DNA of 38,336 bases, from NCBI GenBank assembly GCA_030614005.1, contig JAUWKS010000013.1:1-38336 (forward strand). Reading direction: 5' to 3'. This document shows positions 1-8,274 of this stretch, piece after piece. The notes beneath the pieces were generated by a model. It was given only the letters and a program-made list of their open reading frames with translations. It had not been told where the DNA came from and did not search any database. The position numbers were made by a program, and so were the translations under genes. Numbering within the stretch: the stretch's first letter is position 1; every line of letters starts with the position of its first letter. This stretch comes from Candidatus Heimdallarchaeota archaeon. Lineage in GTDB: Archaea > Asgardarchaeota > Heimdallarchaeia > JABLTI01.

Positions 1-153
1 ACAAATTAGTTATGGATTAAAATAAATTGAAACTATTAGAAAACCTTCTAAAACCTTAAGGAAAGGAATAAATCACTTTAACAGAAAAAATAAAATAGGT
101 GCTGTTTAGCATACAACCATATAGACGCAGAGAAAAGTTTCGAGGCACAACCA

Positions 154-462
154 ATGAGTATAGAAAAAATACGAGAAGCAGAAAAACAGGCTGAAAAAAC
201 AATTGTTGGTTCAAGACAGAAATCTCAAGAACAAATAAGGGATGCACAAATAGAATCAAAGAAAATGCTGGAAGAAGCTAAGAAAGATGCTCAAAAAGAA
301 TTTGAGAAACTACAAGCTCAATCTACAAAGAATATTGAGAAAGAACAGAAAAAATCTCAAGTTGTTATAGAGAAATCTATTGCAGAAATTACCGAATCTA
401 GCAAGAAGAAGCATAAAGATGCAGTCAAGATTATTGTTGACAATGTAACAACAATTGATTAA
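154..462 (+). CDS. atpH: A/V-type ATP synthase subunit H (peripheral stalk)
   Basis: This 102-residue protein is almost wholly charged and helical, rich in Glu, Lys, Gln and Ala, with no membrane segment. That fits the coiled-coil peripheral stalk subunit H (G in eukaryotic V-ATPases), which pairs with subunit E to hold the A3B3 head still against the membrane part. The ATG has a GAGG ribosome binding site about 10 bases upstream (GAGGCACAACC). Subunit F follows after 9 bases, which supports the call, since the sequence alone is low in complexity. The other ATPase genes are not in the window, and the 153 bases upstream hold no gene. A different short coiled-coil protein cannot be excluded from sequence alone. 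Confidence 0.75.
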   Translation: MSIEKIREAEKQAEKTIVGSRQKSQEQIRDAQIESKKMLEEAKKDAQKEFEKLQAQSTKNIEKEQKKSQVVIEKSIAEITESSKKKHKDAVKIIVDNVTTID

Positions 463-471
463 AATTAGAGA

Positions 472-852
472 ATGATTCTAGGATTGAATGAAATGAAAAT
501 TGTAAGTATGACTAGCGCTGAAATCGCAATGGGTTTGCGATTAGGTGGGTTAAAAGACTGCCATGTTGTAGAAAACCCAGAAGAATGTGGTGATTTGCTT
601 ATTGAGTTATCACAAGATACTAATATTGGCATCTTACTAGTAGATGATGGCATTGCTAGAATACATCACAAACTTATAGATCAAATCAGAGCAAACAAAA
701 AGACTTTTCCAATTATTGTAGAAATTCAAACTACAGCCAAAACAGGAGCAGGTGAAGGCATCGACCCACTCAAGGATCTTATCAAACGAGCAATTGGTGT
801 TGATATCTCTGCAGAGAAAGAGCAAGAAGAGCAAACACCGGCAATCAAATAA
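472..852 (+). CDS. atpF: A/V-type ATP synthase subunit F
   Basis: Subunit F is a small Rossmann-like protein of the central stalk, next to subunit D, that regulates rotation and ATP hydrolysis. The protein shows the family pattern: a first strand (KIVSMTSAEIAMGLRLGG), the GILLVDDGIA strand and turn near the middle, and a late FPIIVEI strand followed by a helix. The tail after about residue 110 is acidic and Gln-rich and looks disordered. It is probably co-transcribed with subunit H, 9 bases upstream. The family usually begins with MKIV, so the in-frame ATG at 493 is a plausible alternative start, giving 119 instead of 126 residues. A T-rich stretch after the stop (about 870-905) may end the transcript. 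Confidence 0.85.
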   Translation: MILGLNEMKIVSMTSAEIAMGLRLGGLKDCHVVENPEECGDLLIELSQDTNIGILLVDDGIARIHHKLIDQIRANKKTFPIIVEIQTTAKTGAGEGIDPLKDLIKRAIGVDISAEKEQEEQTPAIK

Positions 853-956
853 CAACTACTTTTCAATTCTTCTTTTACACTAGCTTTTCTTTTTCATTTT
901 TGTTGTAGCAACTATCATTAAATTAGACAGCAAGTATAGTTTCAGGTTGAATAGGC

Positions 957-2987
957 ATGTATAAGAAAAAAATCAACACTAAACCATTTTTGGGTGCACT
1001 AAAACTCAATTGGTGTGATCAATGTAATTTACCTATTCTAGATAAAAAACGATGTGGCAAATGTGGTTCTGAAACAAGAAAAGTGAAGCATGCTCCTCCT
1101 GGTGATGTTCGCCCAGCTTTTGAAAAAGACATCGTGAGAATAAGTGCGATAATTGATGACAAATTTGGTGTTGGAAGCTCAGAAGCTCTCGGGCTAAACA
1201 GACAGCGATTGGTTTTATTGAATGAAGTCGGTTTCGATGATTTAATGGATGAGATAATTATTGATGGAGTAGTTGTTGGGTCCATTAGATATCTTTTACA
1301 ATTAGAGGACTGGGATTTCTTTCCAAGATTAATTGGTGCTCAAAGAATTTTTGAACGAGATTCTCCACATAAGAAAAAACAAGTAACTGTGGACGAAGGT
1401 GCAGTAAAATACATCGCTGATGGAGCAAATGCGCTAGCTCCTGGTATCAAGGATATTGATCCTCATCTAAGAAAAAGTGAGGCGGTGGTAGTACTCAGTC
1501 CCACTGGAAAGGTCCTTTCTACAGGAACAATGAGAATTAATGCTAATGAATTGAAGGAAAAAAAGAAAGGTACTGTAGCGAAACCAAAACATTTTCTGAG
1601 GAAAATCCCAGAACCAACCAATCCAAATACTGCGGCTCCAAACCAAACTTGGGATGAAGCAGTAGTTGCGAATACTATTACACTACAAGAATATGAAGTT
1701 AGAGCATTGAGAGGAATACAAAGGGTCATCGATAGAAATCCTAAATTGCCCCTCTCTGTTTCATTTAGTGGTGGTAAAGATTCCCTGGTTTGTTTAGGAT
1801 TAGCTCGTAAGCTAACTGACATCGATTTTAAAATTATCTTTTTGAATACTGGTTTAGAGTTTCCTGAAACTCTACAGTATATCGAAGAAGTTATTTCTAA
1901 ATATAATTATGATGATCGATTCTGTCGAATGGACATTCCTACAGAAAAATTTTGGCAAAATGTAGAAAAATATGGTCCCCCTGGAAAGGACTACCGTTAT
2001 TGTTGTAAAATATTAAAAATTGGCCCAATTAATGATTTAATTGAGAAATGCATAGGACAAAAGACCCTAAGCCTAATAGGGCAAAGAGCATACGAAAGCA
2101 GAGCAAGAGCAGAAAGCAAAATTGTGTGGACTAATCCATGGATTCCCAACCAACTAAACTTCACACCAATTCAAAAATGGACTGCGCTGCATGTTTGGTT
2201 ATACATTTTCAAAGAAAAACTAGATTATAATCCATTATACGAAAGAGGTTTTGCAAGAATTGGTTGTTGGTTGTGTCCTGCTAGTAATCAAGGGACATTT
2301 GAAATAATCAAAAAGGTTAGTCCTAATCTTTGGTCTGAATGGAATAGTTTCCTAGAAAATTGGCGTGAAAAAAATAATTTGCCAAAAGAGTGGCTCACTT
2401 GGGGTTTGTGGCGTTGGAAGAAATTGCCAAAGAAAATATTCGACCTCGCAAACGAACAAAACATTACGTTAGATTATGAGAAGCGCGTTCAAAAAGAACC
2501 CGGTGATTGGGATTTGCAGTTTCAATTGATAGAGGGTTTTGCTACATGCAAATCAGGTGATTTGATTTTTGAAGGGACATTTGATTCCGCTTTAAATCTC
2601 ACCCGTTTACAACAATTCTGGGAAATTTTCAGCGAAACTGATTTTGATGAAAACCTCGGAATTTTAAGAGGGGTTGCATCTGATGATATTTCAGTTACTT
2701 TATCAGCAGATGGAGCTTTAACCGCTAGTGGACGCGATGCAAGAAAGATTGAAGTTCTTTTGAAAAAACTTATCCTAGAGGTCTTTCGATCAGAGGAATG
2801 TACCGGTTGTCGTGTCTGTATATCACATTGTCCCACAAAAGCAATTGTTATGAATGAAGACTACAATCAAGTTGAGATTACTGAAGATCTTTGTAATCAA
2901 TGCGGTGACTGTCACAATAGATGTCCAGTAATAAAATTTGGTCATACTGAAATTGAAACAATTTTCTTAGAAGATGAGAAAGAGTAG
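957..2987 (+). CDS. PAPS/APS reductase-like fusion: zinc ribbon, PUA, PP-loop reductase, ferredoxin
   Basis: This 676-residue protein has at least four parts. A zinc ribbon uses C20, C23, C33 and C36. A PUA-like domain lies at about 144-215. A PAPS reductase/PP-loop domain has the nucleotide motif SFSGGKDS at 269-276. A C-terminal 2[4Fe-4S] ferredoxin uses C615, C618, C621, C625 and C646, C649, C652, C656. The PP-loop domain also carries adjacent C349-C350 and a CxxC at 437-440. That is the CC...CxxC pattern that binds a [4Fe-4S] cluster in APS-type sulfonucleotide reductases. I do not see the ECGLH-type catalytic C-terminus of those enzymes. Related fusions are known from methanogens. Sulfonucleotide reduction is possible, but the PUA domain, an RNA-binding fold, leaves open an RNA sulfuration role. 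An AGGTTGA site precedes the ATG. Confidence 0.85.
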   Translation: MYKKKINTKPFLGALKLNWCDQCNLPILDKKRCGKCGSETRKVKHAPPGDVRPAFEKDIVRISAIIDDKFGVGSSEALGLNRQRLVLLNEVGFDDLMDEIIIDGVVVGSIRYLLQLEDWDFFPRLIGAQRIFERDSPHKKKQVTVDEGAVKYIADGANALAPGIKDIDPHLRKSEAVVVLSPTGKVLSTGTMRINANELKEKKKGTVAKPKHFLRKIPEPTNPNTAAPNQTWDEAVVANTITLQEYEVRALRGIQRVIDRNPKLPLSVSFSGGKDSLVCLGLARKLTDIDFKIIFLNTGLEFPETLQYIEEVISKYNYDDRFCRMDIPTEKFWQNVEKYGPPGKDYRYCCKILKIGPINDLIEKCIGQKTLSLIGQRAYESRARAESKIVWTNPWIPNQLNFTPIQKWTALHVWLYIFKEKLDYNPLYERGFARIGCWLCPASNQGTFEIIKKVSPNLWSEWNSFLENWREKNNLPKEWLTWGLWRWKKLPKKIFDLANEQNITLDYEKRVQKEPGDWDLQFQLIEGFATCKSGDLIFEGTFDSALNLTRLQQFWEIFSETDFDENLGILRGVASDDISVTLSADGALTASGRDARKIEVLLKKLILEVFRSEECTGCRVCISHCPTKAIVMNEDYNQVEITEDLCNQCGDCHNRCPVIKFGHTEIETIFLEDEKE

Positions 2988-3032
2988 TCCTAGACCACAA
3001 CGATCTAGTCCTATTACTTATCGATTTTCTTT

Positions 3033-3374
3033 CTATTTTGATTTTAGAAACATAATTGCTTTAGCCATATCCCCATCACATTCAAGAAGAGCATCTTCAG
3101 CTTCTTTTTCTGAAGCTCCTGTTTGTGAGGCAACTAATGCAATATCTTCATCCGATATTTCAATTTCAATAATTTCTACGTCAGTTCGATTTCTTTTTTT
3201 TGCATTTCCAGAAATTTGGTACACTTCTTGACCCATGTTCATTTTTGTTACTTCTGCTCTTGGGATAGCAAGCTCATAATCAGAAAAACGTATGATAACT
3301 TCCTCAACACCTTCGAGTTCCTGCATTTTCATCTTTTTCATCATTTTTTGAAGATCACGTGGATTTATGCCCAT
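3033..3374 (-). CDS. nac: Nascent polypeptide-associated complex protein (archaeal NAC)
   Basis: Archaeal NAC is a homodimeric ribosome-associated chaperone that shields emerging chains, homologous to eukaryotic alpha-NAC. The 113-residue protein has the expected order. A basic, Met-rich N-terminus (MGINPRDLQKMMKKMKM) is followed by the NAC beta-barrel at about 20-70, including the VYQISGNAKKR segment. A UBA domain at about 74-112 shows EIEISDEDIALVASQTGAS and an ALLECDGDMAKAIMFL helix. Length and layout are normal for the family. It converges with the reductase fusion across 45 bases and has its own upstream gap of about 158 bases, so it is probably transcribed alone. Confidence 0.95.
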   Translation of the reverse strand: MGINPRDLQKMMKKMKMQELEGVEEVIIRFSDYELAIPRAEVTKMNMGQEVYQISGNAKKRNRTDVEIIEIEISDEDIALVASQTGASEKEAEDALLECDGDMAKAIMFLKSK

Positions 3375-3532
3375 TATATATCGCCTTTATTGTTTAGCCT
3401 TATTTTCAGTACTACATCAAAACTATTTCTATTTTTAGTTTTCCCTATTTACGATTAACATTTGGAATATTTTTCAAAAAAAGTAATCTTGGGAAGTAAA
3501 TTTCCCATAATACACTATATGAAATCTTGCAT

Positions 3533-3901
3533 TTAATAAGAAGCTACATCTACACGCCATTCATCATTGTCATCTTTATCTTTGACTATATGAATAGGCA
3601 CTTGACCTGAGCCTTGTTTTTTTCCTTCTTTATTCAAACGATGGAAGAATAATTTTACTTTTTTATCCGTACTTTGCCTTTCATCTTTAAGTTTGAACTT
3701 GTAAGAATATTCTAGTTCATCTACATACTTTCTGCCAGTTTTCCAATAAAAATCTGGAGAAGAACCATATCTATCTGCTTGTCCTTGATGGAATTTTCGC
3801 ATGGTTTTCAACCATTCGTCTCTATTGTTTTCCATTAGCAAATTGTAATGCAAAGTAGCGATTTCTTCGGGACTCATCCCAGGTTTAACTTTATCTGCCA
3901 T
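3533..3901 (-). CDS. Small conserved-looking protein, function unknown
   Basis: I do not recognise this 122-residue protein. It is soluble, without signal peptide or membrane segments. It has a helical N-terminal half (SPEEIATLHYNLLMENNR, then DEWLKTMRKFHQGQADRYG) followed by alternating strands ending in DEWRVDVASY. The layout of helices then a curved sheet recalls NTF2/SnoaL-like folds, but that is only an impression. The reading frame also opens at a TTG at 3910, giving three more residues (MII). I chose the ATG at 3901 because ATG is the stronger codon and the context is otherwise equal. It sits between nac and mtnA on the same strand, with gaps of 158 and 69 bases. Confidence 0.6.
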   Translation of the reverse strand: MADKVKPGMSPEEIATLHYNLLMENNRDEWLKTMRKFHQGQADRYGSSPDFYWKTGRKYVDELEYSYKFKLKDERQSTDKKVKLFFHRLNKEGKKQGSGQVPIHIVKDKDDNDEWRVDVASY

Positions 3902-3970
3902 GATAATCAACTAGTTCATTTATCAAAAATAACCGAAAAATCTTTGTTTTAACGCATTTGTAAGATAAAT

Positions 3971-5083
3971 TCATCCAAAAAATCGTTTAATTGATTGTTC
4001 AAGTGGTTGTTGCAATATTTCTGTGGGAGTAATTATTCCTGATATATTCTTTGCTGGAGTAATATCAAAGGCAGGATTGACATTTTGTGAAAATGGATGA
4101 TGGATAATTCTCCTTTTTGCTTTTGTTTCATTTATTGAATCTATACTCATAGCTGTTCGAACTTCTTCTCCACTACGTTCTTCAATAATTATCTCTTTAC
4201 CAGATGCTGTTTTCAAATCAAAAGTACTTCTTGGTGCAGCAACGTAAAATGGTACTTTATGTTCTTTACAAAGAACACTTAGAGTGTATGTACCAATTTT
4301 ATTTGCTATATCCCCGTTGCTTACTATTCTATCAGCTCCAACTATGACCAAATCGATTTTACCCTGACTAATTAAATGACCTGCTGCTCCATCAGCATTT
4401 ATGAAATGCTCAATTCCTTCATTGTGAAGTTCCCAAGCGGTTAGTCTTCCACCCTGAATTCTGGGTCTTGTTTCATTTACATAGACAGTAATTTCTTTTC
4501 CAACTTCGTTTGCCTTTCTTATGGGCGCTAATGCCGTACCAAAATCAATCGTAGCTAGTGCTCCAGCATTACAGATAGTCATTATTGTACACTTATCTGC
4601 AATTAATCGATTGCCAACTTCACCTATTCCTCTACATTCCTCTAGTGTTTCCTTGACAATGGTTTCGACCATGGATTTAACGGACTCGATATTTTTGGTT
4701 ACAGAAAGACTTGAATCCAAAACTGCCTCGAGACGATATAGAGCATTGAATAAATCTACAGCAGTTGGTCGTGTCTTTGCTAGCTCCTCTGAAGCATTTT
4801 TCAGTTTCTTTTCAAGTTGGGAAAAATCTTCGCCAATAAAAGCATTCGCTGCTTGAAGTATACCATATGCAGCAGTTATTCCAATCAAAGGTGCCCCTCG
4901 TACAACCATTTCTTTAATAGCAAAACACGTTTGTTTAAGGTCTTTTGCTTGGAAAATTTCAAAAGAAAAAGGTAGCTTACGTTGATCTATTGCATTAATT
5001 GTTCCTTTCTCATCCAACCAAATAGAATGGAAATTTTTAATTTCTTTGTTGATTATAACTTTCAAATCTGAGTGCCCAACCAT
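3971..5083 (-). CDS. mtnA: S-methyl-5-thioribose-1-phosphate isomerase (aIF2B-like family)
   Basis: MtnA converts methylthioribose-1-phosphate to methylthioribulose-1-phosphate in methionine salvage. The 370-residue protein has the family landmarks: VVRGAPLIG near 60-68, RPTAVDLFNAL at 105-115, the catalytic-Cys loop TICNAGALAT with C171, ETRPRIQGGRLTAWEL around 204-219, and GADRIVSNGDIANKIGTYTL around 249-268 with catalytic D251. Length is normal. Ribose-1,5-bisphosphate isomerase and the aIF2B regulatory proteins are relatives, but the RPTAV and GGRLTAWEL blocks favour MtnA. The ATG follows the stop codon of the upstream phosphoribosyltransferase regulator with no gap, so the two are translationally coupled. 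In archaea lacking full methionine salvage, the product may feed other sugar-phosphate routes. Confidence 0.9.
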   Translation of the reverse strand: MVGHSDLKVIINKEIKNFHSIWLDEKGTINAIDQRKLPFSFEIFQAKDLKQTCFAIKEMVVRGAPLIGITAAYGILQAANAFIGEDFSQLEKKLKNASEELAKTRPTAVDLFNALYRLEAVLDSSLSVTKNIESVKSMVETIVKETLEECRGIGEVGNRLIADKCTIMTICNAGALATIDFGTALAPIRKANEVGKEITVYVNETRPRIQGGRLTAWELHNEGIEHFINADGAAGHLISQGKIDLVIVGADRIVSNGDIANKIGTYTLSVLCKEHKVPFYVAAPRSTFDLKTASGKEIIIEERSGEEVRTAMSIDSINETKAKRRIIHHPFSQNVNPAFDITPAKNISGIITPTEILQQPLEQSIKRFFG

Positions 5084-5827
5084 TTATTCTGAGTCTATTG
5101 GTAACTCACAAAAGATATAGGTGTTTTTCTCTCCAACTTCATCACTGAATTTTTTCATTGATGGTTTCCATTTATCCCCAATTCCAGCTAAAATAAATAT
5201 ACCACCTACCTTTGCCATAGACTTCTTAACCAGCTCATACATCATTTTTAGAGTTGTACCAGTTCGGCAACTATCTTCAATTATTAAAACTCGATCGTCT
5301 AATGTGAGTAAACCTTTTGGGAGATTCAGGGACAAAAGTTCTCCTGTTGACTCTTGAGGATAATGAACTTTAACGAATTCTCTTACACCTAGATCACGTG
5401 TTCGTTTTGCAATTGCAATATCAACACCTAATTCTGTTGCTAAATGGACTCCCATCGGTAACCCTTCTGGTGCAACTACTCCAATTTTCGTTATACCTGC
5501 ATCTTTGAAATTATCTGCAACATATTGGGCTACGAGCTTTAACAAAGAGGTATTTCCTAATAACATAGTAGTATCAAAATATCCTCTGAAAAATACTAGC
5601 TGATCTTTTACAAGCTGTTCAACATTAAGATTTCTTTTAGCGATTACAATTATTTCATCCGCTCGTTCCGATGCGGGAAGAACATGACCTTTGATATATC
5701 TATTTAGTACTACCTTGGAATAACCCATAATTGAGCTTAATTCTTCGTACGAATGGTATCGCTTGAGCATCCTGAGGAGCTCGATTGAGCGGATTCTTTT
5801 TCGGAGGTCATCCAGATAGGTTGTCAT
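5084..5827 (-). CDS. gfcR: HTH plus phosphoribosyltransferase-domain regulator (GfcR/PyrE2-like)
   Basis: This 247-residue protein joins an N-terminal helix-turn-helix at about 24-60 (YEELSSIMGYSKVVLNRYIKG) to a type I phosphoribosyltransferase domain at about 85-235. The PRPP-binding motif is LIIEDSCRTGTT at 181-192. It keeps an acidic pair-like start and the TGTT end, but the usual DDxxTTG core has changed to EDSCRTG. The same architecture is found in GfcR, an archaeal sugar-metabolism regulator thought to sense a phosphorylated ligand through its transferase domain. It is the first gene of a unit with mtnA. The shared promoter region with the divergent aminotransferase contains a perfect inverted repeat (5939-5964) that could be its operator. 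Residual enzyme activity is possible. Confidence 0.8.
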   Translation of the reverse strand: MTTYLDDLRKRIRSIELLRMLKRYHSYEELSSIMGYSKVVLNRYIKGHVLPASERADEIIVIAKRNLNVEQLVKDQLVFFRGYFDTTMLLGNTSLLKLVAQYVADNFKDAGITKIGVVAPEGLPMGVHLATELGVDIAIAKRTRDLGVREFVKVHYPQESTGELLSLNLPKGLLTLDDRVLIIEDSCRTGTTLKMMYELVKKSMAKVGGIFILAGIGDKWKPSMKKFSDEVGEKNTYIFCELPIDSE

Positions 5828-6039
5828 AATTATGCACCATTTGAAGTGATTAAAAACTAAAACATCCTTTCAAAAAAGTTGAAGTTAAATTAACACTTTC
5901 ATGTAAATAAATAGACTTGTTTGTATTTAATGTTTATTCAAAAGTGGATAATTTCTTACTTTTGGATATCTTTTTTTACTACTAATGTTTCATATCAAGC
6001 AATTTAATTCTCTACCAATAAAACCTGCTGTGATAAAAT
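5828..6039. promoter_or_regulatory. Divergent promoter region with inverted repeat CAAAAGT-12-ACTTTTG
   Basis: These 212 bases separate the minus-strand regulator/mtnA unit from the plus-strand aminotransferase, so promoters for both directions must lie here. A perfect 7-base inverted repeat, CAAAAGT at 5939-5945 and ACTTTTG at 5958-5964, sits near the middle. It is followed by a T-run, which would look like a terminator on the plus strand, but no plus-strand gene ends nearby. An operator for the adjacent HTH regulator is the more natural reading. No other gene is visible here. Confidence 0.4.
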
Positions 6040-7209
6040 ATGTTTGAAGAACAAGAGAAAATTTTGAAGGAAGAATTTCCACAATTACTGGATAGAGTCT
6101 GGTTGAACAGTTCTGCTTTTGTACCTCATGCAAAGTCCGTAGTAAAAGCAATGCATCAATTCATCAATTATTTTCATGATCCTACTATTGGAGAAGCAGT
6201 CGATAATCACTTCCGGGATGTTACAAATGATACAATGGATGGTGCTGCAAAATTATTCAAATGTAAATCTGATGATGTTTCACTGGTTATTAACACTGCT
6301 CATGGATTGAATTTTCCTTTACTGGGTATCGATTGGGAAAAAGGAGATAATATTGTTACAAGTGAATTGGAGTTCCCAACAAATTATTACCCTTGGAAGT
6401 ATATTAGTAGACGAAAACAGGTTGAGCTTCGTGAAGCAAAGATAAATGAGAAACTGCAAATCAGCGAAGATGAAATTATTGAGCTGATAGATGATAAAAC
6501 CAAACTAGTTGCTCTTTCATTAGTTCAATTTAATACAGGTCAAAGGGTGGATCCTAAGAGAATTACCAAAGTAGCACATGATCATGGGGCGCTGGTTGCA
6601 TTTGATGCAATACAAGCATGTGGAGCAACTGAAGTCTATCCTAAAGAAATGGGTGCTGATTTTCTAAGTGCAGGTGGACCAAAATACTTGATGGGTCCAT
6701 TAGGTATTGGTTTATGTTATATTAGTTCAAACGTAGTTGAATCAATGGAACCACCAATGCAAGGTACTGGCAATTATGACTTTACAGATGGTGACTGGAT
6801 GAATAGAGAAAAACCATATCACAAAGGAGCCAAACGTTTCCAAAATGGAACTGTACCGTTCTATTGTGTTGCAGGATTAAATGCTTCATTGAAACTGATT
6901 AACTCGATTGGCATTGAAACAGTTTCTAAACACAATCATTCTCTGATAGAACAACTGATAGAAGGATTAGAAGAGCTTGATTTACAAATTATTACTCCCT
7001 ATGAATCCTCACGTAGAGGGGTTTTAGTTCACGCTCGTGTTGATAAAAGCAAAGATTTGAATAAAATCGTTGAAACCATGGAAGAAAAACACAAAGTAAC
7101 TATATCAACAAGATATGATGGTCTGCGATTTTCAGTTCACTTATATAATACTGAAGACGATATTCAGAAGGGTCTCGTAGCTCTTAAGCACACTCTGAAG
7201 GAAATTTAA
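6040..7209 (+). CDS. Class V aminotransferase-fold PLP enzyme
   Basis: This 389-residue protein belongs to the class V aminotransferase family of cysteine desulfurases, selenocysteine lyases and isopenicillin-N epimerase-like enzymes. Landmarks are the TAHGLNFPLLG segment near 88-98, the strand VAFDAIQACGATEV with the pyridine-binding D189, and SAGGPKYLMGPLGIG with the Schiff-base K215. A small C-terminal domain ends in TRYDGLRFSVHLYNTEDDI, typical of this group. I see no obvious catalytic Cys loop of a dedicated cysteine desulfurase in the expected C-terminal place, and no SufU or IscU neighbour. The exact substrate is open: the egtE/epimerase-like branch is as likely as desulfurase. It is a single gene with a T-rich tract (7210-7253) behind it. 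Confidence 0.85.
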   Translation: MFEEQEKILKEEFPQLLDRVWLNSSAFVPHAKSVVKAMHQFINYFHDPTIGEAVDNHFRDVTNDTMDGAAKLFKCKSDDVSLVINTAHGLNFPLLGIDWEKGDNIVTSELEFPTNYYPWKYISRRKQVELREAKINEKLQISEDEIIELIDDKTKLVALSLVQFNTGQRVDPKRITKVAHDHGALVAFDAIQACGATEVYPKEMGADFLSAGGPKYLMGPLGIGLCYISSNVVESMEPPMQGTGNYDFTDGDWMNREKPYHKGAKRFQNGTVPFYCVAGLNASLKLINSIGIETVSKHNHSLIEQLIEGLEELDLQIITPYESSRRGVLVHARVDKSKDLNKIVETMEEKHKVTISTRYDGLRFSVHLYNTEDDIQKGLVALKHTLKEI

Positions 7210-7253
7210 CCCCTTTCCTCCCCTTTTTTGTCCCTTCATTTGCTTACCTTTTT
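7210..7253 (+). terminator. Pyrimidine-rich terminator candidate
   Basis: Immediately after the aminotransferase stop the plus strand has several T-runs separated by C-runs, including TTTTTTG and CCTTTTTT. I see no stem-loop. Archaeal transcription often ends at such oligo-T tracts without a hairpin, so this is a plausible stop for the upstream transcript. Confidence 0.4.
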
Positions 7254-7335
7254 TAGTGTTTCATGGATAATTAATTTATAGAGTCGATAGTAATTAAGAA
7301 CAGAAGTAACCATTTATCTTAGATGAGGTTAAGCG

Positions 7336-8244
7336 ATGAAACAAAAAATCGAAATAAATACTATGATTGCTAGAAATGTCTATACATCGGAGTCATTTGA
7401 TTTTGTTAAAAAAGTGGTAGAAATTTTTTGTAAGGATACTATCCCTAAAAAAGCAAATGAAATACACCGGCAAAATAAACTCAATCATTATACTGATGAA
7501 TTTCGATTATATGGCACTAAAGAAAAGGGCATTAAATATCACTCTTATTACAAAATAGCTGACACTAAACAAGAAAAATCAAGCATTTATACTCATACTA
7601 ACGAAACATTTGGTTATGCTGATTTTTGGATAAAATTTACTCTAAGTTCTCACGATGGTCTTATTCTAGAAATAGATATTGCGGACAAAGAAAAAGCAGA
7701 AAGCATTATTGAATTATTTGAGAAGGATTTTGGCTATAGTCGAGAGCAAACAAAGGAAGAAGTATTTGATGAAATTATTCACGATCTTCGTACGAGAGGT
7801 TCTGAAAGGAAAGGTGAATATGGCATCGAAATGGGTTTAACTGCTATCCAAATATATCCGGATGATTTCTGGGCACAATTCTACTTGGGTTTATCTTATG
7901 CCCTTAACAATCAGCACAAAGAAGCTATCAATCATTTAGAAGCTGCAACGAAAATCGATCCAAAAAGTTATGATGTTTTTTATAATTTAGCAAAAAGCTA
8001 TTTGGAAGTAGATCAATTAAAAAAAGCCAAAAAAGCTATTCTGCATGCAAAATCTCTAGCTGAAAATAATCATGTAATTATCTATTACCTTGCACTAATT
8101 CTTGACAAAATGGATGCTAAAGAGGACGCAATAAAATATTACAAGAAGACTTTGGAAACATCTCCTGAGAAAAAACCCAGTGATAAACGAACAGGTAAAA
8201 GTTATCTAAAAGAAGCACAAAAGCGATTAAAAGAATTAGAATAG
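7336..8244 (+). CDS. TPR protein with an unrecognised N-terminal domain
   Basis: The C-terminal half of this 302-residue protein, about 175-275, holds three tetratricopeptide repeats, for example FWAQFYLGLSYALNNQHKEA and YDVFYNLAKSYLEVDQLKKA, a scaffold for protein binding. The first 150 residues do not match a domain I know. They look like an alpha/beta fold with several strands (EFRLYGTKEKGIKYHSYYKI, then FWIKFTLSSHDGLILEIDI) and may be a ligand- or nucleotide-binding module. There is no signal peptide or membrane segment. A GAGGTTAAGCG ribosome binding site precedes the ATG, and a TATA-like ATTTATAG lies further upstream. It converges with the next gene across 30 bases. Confidence 0.75.
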   Translation: MKQKIEINTMIARNVYTSESFDFVKKVVEIFCKDTIPKKANEIHRQNKLNHYTDEFRLYGTKEKGIKYHSYYKIADTKQEKSSIYTHTNETFGYADFWIKFTLSSHDGLILEIDIADKEKAESIIELFEKDFGYSREQTKEEVFDEIIHDLRTRGSERKGEYGIEMGLTAIQIYPDDFWAQFYLGLSYALNNQHKEAINHLEAATKIDPKSYDVFYNLAKSYLEVDQLKKAKKAILHAKSLAENNHVIIYYLALILDKMDAKEDAIKYYKKTLETSPEKKPSDKRTGKSYLKEAQKRLKELE

Positions 8245-8274
8245 AGAAAATAAATTGAAAGTGAGGAGATTGAT

